From: Xylophilus sp.
GTDB taxonomy: Bacteria; Pseudomonadota; Gammaproteobacteria; Burkholderiales; Burkholderiaceae_C
DNA length: 64,000 nt
Direction: 5' to 3'
Assembly (NCBI GenBank): GCA_009914555.1
Contig: WNDY01000002.1
Span: 1-64,000 of the forward strand
Part shown: one piece after another, positions 55,947-64,000 of the stretch
Position numbering within the stretch: the stretch's first letter is position 1
Layout of the letters: each line of letters opens with the position of its first letter
Notes under the pieces: generated by a model
What the model saw: the letters and a program-made list of their open reading frames with translations, nothing else
Told to the model about the DNA's origin: nothing
Databases searched by the model: none
Program-made: the position numbers and the translations under genes

Positions 55947-58658
55947 ATGGCGCTCAAGCACGACGCACAAGGCTTCCTGACCGGCGACCCCATCGACATC
56001 GGGCGCGCGCTCAAGGTCTGGGATGACATCCACGACGATGTGCGCGCTATCCGGCGCGCGCTGACCAGCGGCACGTCCGGCGGGTCAGCGCGACCTGGCC
56101 GCGCCGACAAGACCAGCAACGAGGTGGCGCGCCCGATGGCGCCCGCCCCGAGCACTCCCCGCAGTTCCAGCCAGATCCCGGCGCTGCTGCGCAAGACCGC
56201 CACGCCGCAGACCGGCGGGGCCAGCGCCAGCGCAATCCGACGCGACGCCCAGGCGGTAGAAGTTGCCGGGCAGGCGGTGGCCGCAGTGCGCGCGGCCAGC
56301 CAGGCCACGCAGCGCGCCATCGCCAAGCCGGTATCGCGCGATGGGCGCGGGCGCTTCGTGCGTGGTGAGGGGCGCGGCGGCTCTGGTGCGCCCGGTTCTG
56401 GGGGCGGCAATGGCGGCGGCGGAGACGGAGAAGAAACCGGCGCTCTGCGCGGCGTCTCCGACCGCATCGCCGGGGCCATCAGGGAATCCGGTAGCGGAAT
56501 GGAGGAAGCCGACCCTGCCGTAAAGGCCATGAACGAGGTGGCGCGCCCGATGGCGCGCGGCTACGAACTGCTGACCGGCGGCAGCCGCGAGAAGCGGCAG
56601 GAAGGCTGGCTGCGCCGCATCTGGACTTCGCTGACCGGCTTCCGCAAGGACGAAACGACCTTCAACAAGGCGGCCAACAAGAGCCTGAAGAACATCGAGG
56701 AAAAGCCGGACGACGGTGCGAAGGGCGGGTCTGGCCTGCTGGGCGGCCTGTTCGGCGGCCTTGGCCGCGCGCTGACGCGCATCCCGGTTGTGGGCGGACT
56801 GCTGGGAGCGGGCGGTGGCCTGCTCAAGGGCGCGGGCCGCCTGCTGGGCTTCGGGGGCAAAGAAGCCGCCGCAGCCAGCGGGGCCGCGAAAGAGGCCGGG
56901 CTGTTGGGCAAGGCCGGCGGCCTGCTGAAGGAGGGCGGCGCGCTCTCCAAGATGGGCGGGTTGCTGAAGCGTGTCCCGATTCTGGGGGCGCTGCTGGCCG
57001 GCGCCGGCGCGGCGGCGGATGTGTATTCGTCGGAATCCGATGACACCCTGTCGCGGCGCGAGAAGGACAAGAAGACCGGGGCCGCCGTCGGCGGGTTCGC
57101 CGGCTCGATGGCCGGCATGGCCGCCGGTGCGGCTGGCGGTGCGGCGCTGGGCACGCTCATCTTCCCTGGCATCGGCACGGCCATTGGCGGCGCTATCGGC
57201 GGTGCCGTGGGCATGTTCCTGGGCGACGACGCTGGGAAGATTCTCGGGGACACCGTAGGCGGCTGGGTCAATGACCTGCGCGCCGCCGACATCCCCGGCA
57301 TGATCGGCAACGCCTGGAACGAGGTCAAAGTCACGGCGCTGGGCACCTTCGACTGGGTGAAGTCCGGCTGGGATTCGGTGGTTGGCTCCCTGCAAAAGGG
57401 ATGGGACGCCACCATGACCGCGTTCGCCGCCGTGGGCGACACCATCAAGAAAGCCTGGGGCGGCTTTGTCGATACCGCGAAGGCTGGCTGGGAATCCGTG
57501 TCCGGCGCGTTCGCGTCGGCCTACGAAGGGCTGAAGTCCTTGCCCGGTATCGGCCCTGCCATCAAGGCCGCCGAGGCAGGCGCGCGCAAGATCGCTGAGG
57601 TGGCAGGCGCGGTGAAGGATGGCGCCGTCGAACTGGGCGGAAAGGCTGCCGATGCTGTCCAGTCCGGAGCGAGTACCGCATGGAACGCCACGAAGAACGC
57701 CGCCGGCAGCGCGTGGAGCGGCACCAAGGACTTCGCCGCCAGTATGGTGCCGCAGGGCCTGAAAGACCGCATCGCGGCGCGCCGCGCGATGGAAACCGGG
57801 GCCGATTACAAGCAGGGCAACATCGCCGGGCTGGACGATGCCCACACGCGCGCGCTGGTGGCATCCACCGCCGCGACCGAGAGCGCCGGCGGCAAGCTCG
57901 ACGTGGTGAATTCCGCCGGTTACATGGGCCGCTACCAGGCCGGCGCGGGCTGGCTGGCGGATGCGGGCCTCATCAAGGGCGGCAGCGCAGCGGTGCAGGC
58001 CGTCATGAAGGCTGACGGCTTCAGCAACGAATACAAGTGGGGTCAGGCCGGCGGCATGTCGAAGTTCCTGAAGAACGCCGACAACTGGAACGGCGGCATG
58101 AGCTACGACAAGTACCTGGGCAGCGCCGACGCCCAGGATTCCGCTTTCAAGACCAACTCCGACAAGTCCTATGCCCGCCTGCTGGCGCGTGGCGTCATCA
58201 AGGAGGGCATGAGCCAGGACGAAATCGCCGGGATCCTGAAGGCCCGCCATATCGCCGGCGAGGGCGGCGCGGCGCAGGCTGCACGCGGCGAATCCGGCCC
58301 ATCCGACGCCAACGGCACGTCGGCCCTGAAATACAAGAATGACCTGGCCGCCGGCAACATCTACGCCAAGGCATTCGCCGGCCCCGATGGTGCCCCGGCG
58401 ACGCCCGCCGCGCCCGCGCGCCCGTCCATCGCATCGGTGGCCGCGCCCGCCGCGCCGGTGGTGGCGAGCGCCAGCGCGCCGGTGGTGCCGTCGGCGCCCA
58501 GCGTGCCGTCCGTGCCCGAGGCCCCGCCGGTGACGGTGCCGATGGCGTCCAACGATTCCGGCAAGCCCATCCAGGTATCCATGCCGTCGCCGGATGTTGG
58601 ACAGGACGTGCGCGACCGGGGCATCGCCCACGTCGCCACGGGCGGATTGAGTGCATGA
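55947..58658 (+). CDS. tape measure protein with C-terminal lysozyme-like domain
   Basis: This is a 903-residue protein. The middle (about 240-440) is extremely Gly/Ala-rich with hydrophobic helices (GGLLGAGGGLLKGAGRLLGF, AGMAAGAAGGAALGTLIFPG), as in tail tape measures. Residues about 615-780 look like a peptidoglycan hydrolase (HTRALVASTAATESAGGKLD, VVNSAGYMGRYQAGAGWLAD), with ATESAGG and YMGRYQ as typical lysozyme-like motifs. The tail is Ala/Pro-rich (about 815-880). It sets tail length and probably helps DNA cross the cell wall. Confidence 0.75.
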   Translation: MALKHDAQGFLTGDPIDIGRALKVWDDIHDDVRAIRRALTSGTSGGSARPGRADKTSNEVARPMAPAPSTPRSSSQIPALLRKTATPQTGGASASAIRRDAQAVEVAGQAVAAVRAASQATQRAIAKPVSRDGRGRFVRGEGRGGSGAPGSGGGNGGGGDGEETGALRGVSDRIAGAIRESGSGMEEADPAVKAMNEVARPMARGYELLTGGSREKRQEGWLRRIWTSLTGFRKDETTFNKAANKSLKNIEEKPDDGAKGGSGLLGGLFGGLGRALTRIPVVGGLLGAGGGLLKGAGRLLGFGGKEAAAASGAAKEAGLLGKAGGLLKEGGALSKMGGLLKRVPILGALLAGAGAAADVYSSESDDTLSRREKDKKTGAAVGGFAGSMAGMAAGAAGGAALGTLIFPGIGTAIGGAIGGAVGMFLGDDAGKILGDTVGGWVNDLRAADIPGMIGNAWNEVKVTALGTFDWVKSGWDSVVGSLQKGWDATMTAFAAVGDTIKKAWGGFVDTAKAGWESVSGAFASAYEGLKSLPGIGPAIKAAEAGARKIAEVAGAVKDGAVELGGKAADAVQSGASTAWNATKNAAGSAWSGTKDFAASMVPQGLKDRIAARRAMETGADYKQGNIAGLDDAHTRALVASTAATESAGGKLDVVNSAGYMGRYQAGAGWLADAGLIKGGSAAVQAVMKADGFSNEYKWGQAGGMSKFLKNADNWNGGMSYDKYLGSADAQDSAFKTNSDKSYARLLARGVIKEGMSQDEIAGILKARHIAGEGGAAQAARGESGPSDANGTSALKYKNDLAAGNIYAKAFAGPDGAPATPAAPARPSIASVAAPAAPVVASASAPVVPSAPSVPSVPEAPPVTVPMASNDSGKPIQVSMPSPDVGQDVRDRGIAHVATGGLSA

Positions 58659-58700
58659 AATGAACAGCACTGCGCAACCCTGAACGACAAAAAACAACCC

Positions 58701-58748
58701 GGAAAACAGCGGGTTTCCTGTAGTTGCCAGCACCGCACACTTTCAGCA
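58701..58748 (+). promoter_or_regulatory. late promoter 7 (baseplate and fibre), leaderless
   Basis: GGAAAAC (58701-58707) is followed after 28 bp by CACACT (58736-58741). The predicted start is exactly 58748, the A of the next ATG, with no Shine-Dalgarno sequence. The box sits in the loop of an AACCCG/CGGGTT hairpin that may also act as a weak terminator for the tape measure gene. Confidence 0.6.
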
Positions 58749-59038
58749 TGGCGACGATCACGGGAAAAGACATTCAGGAAATGGTGCGGCACTGGCTGAA
58801 CACGCCGGTGGAGGGCTATTTGGGCTCCGGTTACGGCCAGGACGCCAAGGCCCTGCTGCAACTGCCGCAGGCTGACGGTGCGCCCGAAGCCTTCCTCGAA
58901 AAGATGCGCCAGGACATCCCAGCGCTTCAGGCTCTTCCCCCCGGTTCGCTGAACCTCTACGCCGTGCGCACGCCACCGGACAGGGTTGATCTGTTCGTGG
59001 ATGTGGCCGGCGTGGCAATTCAAGTGCCGGGGGCATAG
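58748..59038 (+). CDS. small baseplate protein
   Basis: This 96-residue protein starts at the ATG at 58748. It has a short helical start (KDIQEMVRHWLNTPVEGYLG) and a beta end (SLNLYAVRTPPDRVDLFVDV, AGVAIQVPGA). It lies directly before the J-like gene, where baseplate wedge components such as gp25/gpW are found, but the sequence is not clearly gp25. Its mRNA appears to be leaderless. Confidence 0.5.
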   Translation: MATITGKDIQEMVRHWLNTPVEGYLGSGYGQDAKALLQLPQADGAPEAFLEKMRQDIPALQALPPGSLNLYAVRTPPDRVDLFVDVAGVAIQVPGA

Positions 59039-59041
59039 AGC

Positions 59042-60538
59042 ATGTACACCAAGGCAGACTTCCAGAAGAAAATCGCCGACACCATCGGCAACTACCAGTC
59101 CATCGCGCCGCTGTACCAGGCGGGCGACCCGCGCACCCTGCAACACCTGGACGCGATGGCGACCATGCTGGCGATGTTCTCCGCCCAGGTGGAAACCGCC
59201 CAGGCCGAACCCTACGACAAGGTACGTGATTCGACCGTGCTGGCCGACGCGGCCATGCGCGGCATCATCCGCAGCGGCACGCCGGCGCGCGTGCGCATCC
59301 GCGCCATCAACGGCGGCACCGAGGACTTCACCGTGGAATCGGCGCGCACGCTGCTGGATTCGTCCGGCCTGCTGTACCGCGCGGAAACCCCCGTCACTAT
59401 CCCGCCGGGCGGCGAGGCCACCTTCGAGGCCAGCCAGCTTCGCGCCGTGACGACCACGCACACGGTTTCCGGCAGCGAGCCGTTCTATGCCGTGCCCGTG
59501 CCGGCGGCGGACGACGACGCCTTCCTGTGCTCCATCGCCGTGAGCGACGCGCAGGGTGGGTACGCCTACCGCAACCGCTACGTGAATACCGAGGCCGATG
59601 AGCGCGTGTTTCACGTCGAAGCCGACGACCGCCAGCAGGTCTATGTCCGCTTCGGCTTCAGCGGCGTGGTGGGCGTACAGCCGGCGGACGGGGCCGAAAT
59701 CACCCTGACCACCTACTACACCAACGGCGCCGTGAGCCCAGCCTTCGGCAGCCCGTTCTCGTTCGAGTATCTTGGTTCGCCGCTGGAAGCCGTCGTGGAG
59801 CTCAAGATGGACGCGCTCTTGCAGCCCGGCCAGAACCCCATGCCCATGTCGGTGCTGCGCGACCTCGCGCGCTACCCGTCGGTCTATGACGACAACGCGG
59901 TGTTCCTGGGCGAGTTCGGGTTTCTGGTGCGCAAGAAGTTCCCGAACCTGCAATTCCTCTCGATCTGGAACGAAACCGAGGAAGAGCAGGCGCGCGGTGC
60001 GAGCCTCGACAACATCAACGCCCTGTTCGTGGCCTGTCTGTCTGAAGAGGGAGGCGAGGCCGTGCTCGAAGAAGCGGATCCCGCCGCGCCCGTGGCGCCG
60101 GTGAAAATCGCCGAGGACGACCTGACCGAGACGCAGCGCACCATCCGCGCCACGATTCTGGCCGCCGACAACAGCTACCGGGTCTATTTCTTCACGCCGG
60201 TGCGCTCGAAGATCGCCATGTCCGTGGGCGCGCGCGTGAGCACGTCCTACGTGGCTTCCGACGTGCGCCAGAAAATCATCGAGGCCGCCCTGGGCGAGTT
60301 CGGCCAGGCCGCCGCCGCGTCGCGCCGTGGGCGCAATCGCCCGCTCTACAAGCGCGTGTATGAGCTGCTGCGCCAGAAGGTAGCGGCGCTGGCAAGCGGC
60401 GATTCTGACCTGACCGTGAACATCGTGGAGCCGCCGTCGCTGGCCGCACGCCCTGAAATGTGGCGCTACGTGTCCGCCGACAGCCTGGCCGTGACCGTCG
60501 AAACGGCCAACATCGTCACGCCCACCTGGGGCGGGTGA
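59042..60538 (+). CDS. baseplate wedge protein (J/gp6-like)
   Basis: This 498-residue protein resembles baseplate J/gp6-type wedge proteins: an N-terminal helical part (HLDAMATMLAMFSAQVETAQ, then RDSTVLADAAMRGIIRSGTP), beta domains in the centre and a helical C-terminus. Its order before an I-like tail protein and fibre genes fits the P2-type J-I-H layout. It forms the ring around the hub. Confidence 0.65.
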   Translation: MYTKADFQKKIADTIGNYQSIAPLYQAGDPRTLQHLDAMATMLAMFSAQVETAQAEPYDKVRDSTVLADAAMRGIIRSGTPARVRIRAINGGTEDFTVESARTLLDSSGLLYRAETPVTIPPGGEATFEASQLRAVTTTHTVSGSEPFYAVPVPAADDDAFLCSIAVSDAQGGYAYRNRYVNTEADERVFHVEADDRQQVYVRFGFSGVVGVQPADGAEITLTTYYTNGAVSPAFGSPFSFEYLGSPLEAVVELKMDALLQPGQNPMPMSVLRDLARYPSVYDDNAVFLGEFGFLVRKKFPNLQFLSIWNETEEEQARGASLDNINALFVACLSEEGGEAVLEEADPAAPVAPVKIAEDDLTETQRTIRATILAADNSYRVYFFTPVRSKIAMSVGARVSTSYVASDVRQKIIEAALGEFGQAAAASRRGRNRPLYKRVYELLRQKVAALASGDSDLTVNIVEPPSLAARPEMWRYVSADSLAVTVETANIVTPTWGG

Positions 60539-60543
60539 TCGCC

Positions 60544-61806
60544 ATGTCCTTTGACTTCTCGAATGCCCAGCTCCCGCGCCTACTGCCGCTGGAAAACAGC
60601 TATGCCGAAAACGATGTTGAAGACGACCTGAAGCGGCTCTTCCTCGACCTCTTCAACGACATGCTGGCCCCGGATGTCTTCGACGTGAATGTATCAGGCG
60701 CCGCGCACCTGGGTTCCTTCGACCTCGTGCGCAAAGCCGTCAATACAGACGGCCTGGTGCTGCTGCAAGGCGACCGTGAAGAGGCGGCCACGCGCTACCT
60801 GTACCGGGCCTGGAAGTCTGGCGACGTGCAGGGGCGCGGCCTGCACTTCCTGAAGACCTACCTGCAAATGCTATTCCCGAACCAGTGCGAGATTGAGCAG
60901 CTTTGGCAGGACAAGGACTACCCGTATCCCACTGCGCTCTACACCTCGAAGCCGAGCTTCGCGTGGTGGCTGCATCAAGTCGGCGAGCCGGGCCTGAAGC
61001 TGGATGGCACCTGGGGCCTGGGCCGGCGCATCGAGGACGCGGACGAAAGCCGCAAGGACAGGGTGGTGGATACGAGCGGCATGTTCCTGACCAGCCGCAT
61101 CATGATCTCGCTGGGCTTCGACGTGGATACCCAGTCCGTCGCCAAACTCATCCAGATTATCAAGGACGTGATTCCGGCACGCCTCGTGCCGGTGTTCCGT
61201 TTCTGGCTGAACGAATCGTTCCTGCTGACCATCCTCGCGTCCTACAAGTTCTGGATGCGGAAGGACATGCTGGCGCGCTACCCGTGGTGCGGGCGCGTCA
61301 TCACCGATGATCCGTCCGGGCGCTGGAAGCTGGGGATTGACGGCGAACTGCCGCGCCTGCCGCAGCCGTTCGGAACCTTCAAGCTGGGCCACAAGTACGG
61401 CCAGAAGTCGAACTGGCACCTGCACAACTGCCGTGTCACCGGCGCACAGCGCGTGACCATCACCGCCGAGGCCCCGGCCTGGCGGGTCGAAACCTTGCCT
61501 CTGGAAGAGTTCGAGTACGTCACCCCTCCGCCACCAACGAAGCTCTACCACCACACGCGCCGCCTCGATGGCGGCTGGACGGTTGGTAGCGGCCTGCACA
61601 TCGGTGCATTCCGTCTCGACGGCTCGCATCGGCTCCCCACTCGGAAAATGACCGAATACCCGCGCTTCGGTCAATTCAAAATCCGCAACTACCAGCAGCC
61701 CGTCCTGCTGCCGACCTCTCCCGCGCGCCTGACGCTCTCCGGCGCATGGAAGCTGGGCGGCCCCAGGAACGCGGAATTTGAGTTCTACAAGATCGAAGGA
61801 GCGTGA
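60544..61806 (+). CDS. tail protein I-like baseplate protein
   Basis: This is a 420-residue protein. The first 200 residues (LPRLLPLENSYAENDVEDDL, LKRLF, then EEAATRYLYRAWKSGDVQGR, GLHFLKTYLQMLF and IIKDVIPARLVPVFRFWL) match the gpI layout, and the remainder is a beta region that may hold fibre-attachment modules (FRLDGSHRLPTRKMTEYPRF, RLTLSGAWKLGGPRNAEFEF). It lies between the J-like gene and the fibre-collar gene. The start at 60544 is the ATG after the upstream TGA. Confidence 0.65.
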   Translation: MSFDFSNAQLPRLLPLENSYAENDVEDDLKRLFLDLFNDMLAPDVFDVNVSGAAHLGSFDLVRKAVNTDGLVLLQGDREEAATRYLYRAWKSGDVQGRGLHFLKTYLQMLFPNQCEIEQLWQDKDYPYPTALYTSKPSFAWWLHQVGEPGLKLDGTWGLGRRIEDADESRKDRVVDTSGMFLTSRIMISLGFDVDTQSVAKLIQIIKDVIPARLVPVFRFWLNESFLLTILASYKFWMRKDMLARYPWCGRVITDDPSGRWKLGIDGELPRLPQPFGTFKLGHKYGQKSNWHLHNCRVTGAQRVTITAEAPAWRVETLPLEEFEYVTPPPPTKLYHHTRRLDGGWTVGSGLHIGAFRLDGSHRLPTRKMTEYPRFGQFKIRNYQQPVLLPTSPARLTLSGAWKLGGPRNAEFEFYKIEGA

Positions 61807-62189
61807 CCGTGCCCGAAGCCGTAGTCGCCGATAGCTACCGCCGCCGCGTCGCCGCCCACATGGCCGGCACGGGCGTACTCAAGCCCATCGCATTCATCGC
61901 CTATGGCGACGGTGGCCACAACCCCGACAACACCGCCAAGCCCGCCGACAGCGGCGCCGCCGGCCTCTACCACGAGGTCAAGCGCAAGCCCGTCACGGCC
62001 TTGGTTCAAGAAGACCTGTATTCCGCCACCGGGAAGGGCGTCGTTGAATCCGACGACCTCAACGCCGGCGCTCTCTCCGAGGCGGCCTTGCTCGACACCG
62101 ACGGCAACCTTGTTTGCTGGAAAACCTTTGCGCCGAAGTACCTGGAGAACGGGGAAACCTACGGCGTCAATCTGAAGATGCGATTCTGA
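61803..62189 (+). CDS. tail-collar fibre N-terminal protein (DUF3751-like)
   Basis: This 128-residue protein starts with GTG overlapping the previous stop (GTGA). It resembles the N-terminal module of P2-type tail fibres (DUF3751): LKPIAFIAYGDGGHNPDNTA, then ALLDTDGNLVCWKTFAPKYL and ENGETYGVNLKMRF at the end. Here the module is a separate short protein that may link the baseplate to the fibre encoded next. Confidence 0.65.
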   Translation: MTVPEAVVADSYRRRVAAHMAGTGVLKPIAFIAYGDGGHNPDNTAKPADSGAAGLYHEVKRKPVTALVQEDLYSATGKGVVESDDLNAGALSEAALLDTDGNLVCWKTFAPKYLENGETYGVNLKMRF

Positions 62190-62203
62190 AAGGAGCTCTC
62201 CCC

Positions 62204-64000
62204 ATGTCCCTGCCCAACCAAAACATCACGCCGATTCCGAACAACGAGCCGGATGCCGTCCCCTCGCTGTGGAACACGCGCTACCAGGAAATCGACGAGA
62301 ACTTCGCCGCCCTCGACGAGCGCCAGACGACCGTCGAAGACGAGCTGAACGCCGCCAAGGGCGACGCGCCCACCTTCGCCGACAAGATGAACCAGGTGGC
62401 GCAGGCCGTTGCAGACCTGGGCGGCGACATCGGCGACTTGCAGGGCATGACCGCGCCCATGCTGGCGCGCGCGGTGCGCCTGGACTGGGACTATTCGGGC
62501 AACAACATCAGCCTTGAAATGTGGGCCGGCGAATACACGCTGACCGACACGCAACCCATTGCCGTGACCTCTGCCGTCGCCGGCGACGATTCCATCGACG
62601 TGACCGACAGCAGCTTCTTCACGCCCGGCCAGAACTACGTCATCTACAACGCGACGCACGCCGAGCAGGTTCACGTCAATGCCGTACTGAACGGCACCCG
62701 CATCCGCATTTCCGATCCGCTGGCGAACGCCTACGGTGGCGCCGGCGCGTTCCTCGCCCGCACGTCGTTTGCCGTCGCCAACGGCACCGCGCAGGCCAAG
62801 CCGGGCGCGGCGTACTTCTCCAAGCCCATCAATCTGGGCTTCGATGGCGTCAAGCGCGCCGTCGTCATCCGCCGCACGCCCACCGCCTCCGTGGTGAACG
62901 TCGATTTTCTGATCGACGGTGAATGGGTGTCCGCGCCGCTGGCCTGGACGCGCGAAGGTGGCAAGGTGCCGGCGGGCTACATCGACTGCGAGTACGAATT
63001 GCTCGTCAATGGCGACACCGCGCTGCGCGTGACCGTCGTGGGCGGTGCTGGCAACACCGAGATCCAGCACATCATCGGCCTGGGCTCCACCACGGGCCTG
63101 CGCGGCACGCACACGCCGCCGCTGAAGCCCGCCATGTCCAACCCCGTCGATGGTGCTGAAAACCTGACCGACCGCCCGACGCTGGGCCTGACCGGCTACG
63201 TTTCGCCCACCGATACGCCCGTGGGCGCGGTGCAATTCCAAGTCTCCGCCACCGCCGACTTCGCCGAGGTCATCATCGACAGCGGCACGCAGGTGGGCGG
63301 CCTGTCCTGGCAGGAAATCGGCCTGCGCCTGCAAACCAGCCATGACTACTTCGCCCGTGGCCGCGCGCGCGACGCCGAAGGCGCGTGGTCGCCGTGGTCT
63401 GACCCGGTTTCGTTCTCCACCGCCGCGTCGTTCGTGTATGTGCAGGCACCGTCGAACGTCGGCCCGGCCAACAACCTGACCAACGTCGCCGACACGCCCA
63501 CGCTGTCGTCCAGTGCCTTCGCGGTCTATGCGGGTGCGGACACCCAAGCGGCGGCCCAATGGCAAATCCGCGAGGCCAGCGCATCCTATGACGCTGCCAC
63601 CTACGACAGCGGCGAAGATGCCACGCATCTGACCTCGCTGGCCGTCCCCGCCGGCCTGCTGCAGTCCTCGAACACGCAATACTTCTGGCGCGTCCGCCAC
63701 AAGGGCGCAACCATCGGCTGGTCGGAATGGTCGGTGGAGACGAAGTTCACCACGAAAAAGATTTTCGGCACGGTGATCGGCATTGCCCTGGTTTCGACTG
63801 GTGCGACTTCCGGTTCATGGGCGCGCATCGACGAGGATGGCAACGCCAAAGCTACCGACGCCGCCTTCTTCAACGCCCACCCGACCTATGCCGGCATCGT
63901 CGATCAGACACTGGACAGCCAGGCGATGGTGAAGGTGCCCGCCTTCTACATCAAGACCGGCATCGTGGCGTCCGGCGCCTACGTCGGCAAGAAGGCCATC
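62204..64000 (+). CDS. tail fibre with fibronectin-like domains and C-type-lectin-fold end, partial
   Basis: At least 599 residues are present and the frame is open at the window end. The N-terminus is coiled (SLWNTRYQEIDENFAALDER). Two domains about residues 305-410 and 415-515 look fibronectin-III-like (QTSHDYFARGRARDAEGAWS, SSNTQYFWRVRHKGATIGWS). From about 520 (FGTVIGIALVSTGATSGSWA, RIDEDG, AAFFNAHPTYAGIVDQTLDS, MVKVPAFYIKTGIV) it enters the same domain that begins the 9440-10414 protein. Its C-terminus, expected to hold a variable lectin-type region, lies outside the window. It is the likely receptor-binding fibre. Confidence 0.8.
   Translation, partial: MSLPNQNITPIPNNEPDAVPSLWNTRYQEIDENFAALDERQTTVEDELNAAKGDAPTFADKMNQVAQAVADLGGDIGDLQGMTAPMLARAVRLDWDYSGNNISLEMWAGEYTLTDTQPIAVTSAVAGDDSIDVTDSSFFTPGQNYVIYNATHAEQVHVNAVLNGTRIRISDPLANAYGGAGAFLARTSFAVANGTAQAKPGAAYFSKPINLGFDGVKRAVVIRRTPTASVVNVDFLIDGEWVSAPLAWTREGGKVPAGYIDCEYELLVNGDTALRVTVVGGAGNTEIQHIIGLGSTTGLRGTHTPPLKPAMSNPVDGAENLTDRPTLGLTGYVSPTDTPVGAVQFQVSATADFAEVIIDSGTQVGGLSWQEIGLRLQTSHDYFARGRARDAEGAWSPWSDPVSFSTAASFVYVQAPSNVGPANNLTNVADTPTLSSSAFAVYAGADTQAAAQWQIREASASYDAATYDSGEDATHLTSLAVPAGLLQSSNTQYFWRVRHKGATIGWSEWSVETKFTTKKIFGTVIGIALVSTGATSGSWARIDEDGNAKATDAAFFNAHPTYAGIVDQTLDSQAMVKVPAFYIKTGIVASGAYVGKKAI

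Noticed and set aside
1..64000. CRISPR array
   Set aside because: No regularly spaced repeats of about 25-40 bp were seen.
1..64000. Integrase and attachment site
   Set aside because: No tyrosine or serine recombinase motif was found in any frame examined; the tRNA-Met is internal and not flanked by visible repeats, so I do not call it an att site.

Overview
The window is most of the genome of a temperate, contractile-tailed (myovirus-type) phage. It is probably an integrated or formerly integrated prophage in a high-GC proteobacterium; a Bordetella/Achromobacter/Burkholderia or Pseudomonas type host is my inference from base composition and gene families, because no host gene is visible. 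Nearly all of the sequence is coding, with many ATGA/GTGA gene overlaps and a lambda-like arrangement: a leftward early operon, a central immunity region and a long rightward early-then-late operon. No integrase, excisionase or reverse transcriptase is visible.

Layout. 1-398: end of an IS3-family element that has cut an ASCH-domain gene after about 14 codons. 442-11858 (minus strand): leftward early operon with small accessory proteins, a DUF2303 protein, a MazG-like/DUF4406 fusion, a YqaJ exonuclease with a probable annealing partner, an HNH endonuclease, a C-type-lectin-fold variable-type protein, an initiator-like tRNA-Met and a KTSC protein. 11859-14295: a structured leader, pL with two operators, a terminator, a secreted protein, an unknown regulator-like protein, the repressor, and three more operators over pR. 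14295-21302 (plus strand): Cro/YdaS-like and CII-like regulators, two DNA methyltransferases, replication protein and helicase loader, DUF1367, Ref nuclease, DUF1064 nuclease and an Xre-type regulator. 21325-34217: terminase, capsid and sheath genes, closed by a rho-independent terminator. 34284-38023: tail assembly and lysis genes (endolysin, holin, spanin pair). 38106-41200: tail tube, baseplate hub and spike. 41229-53358: giant DarA-like and DarB-like antirestriction polyvalent proteins. 53459-64000: portal, tube-initiator-like protein, tape measure/lysin, baseplate J and I type proteins and a tail fibre that runs off the end.

Regulation. Five 13-bp palindromic operators in two clusters, each with 24-bp centre spacing, define the switch. 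Seven good copies (plus one weaker) of a bipartite element, GGAAAAC/A followed 26-28 bp later by a TACCAT-like -10 box, precede the late gene groups; I interpret them as activator-dependent late promoters. Three of them place the predicted transcription start exactly on the A of an ATG that lacks a Shine-Dalgarno sequence (DarA-like, portal, a baseplate gene), and pR does nearly the same for the Cro-like gene. Leaderless mRNAs are therefore predicted, and the phage also carries a tRNA-Met with initiator-like features.

Several genes look broken: the ASCH gene (IS), a Dam-type methyltransferase and the DarB-like gene (extra G in poly-G runs), the 5' end of ref (26-bp tandem duplication) and perhaps a small leftward gene. 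Structural genes look intact. All family assignments are from motif recognition; no database search was run.
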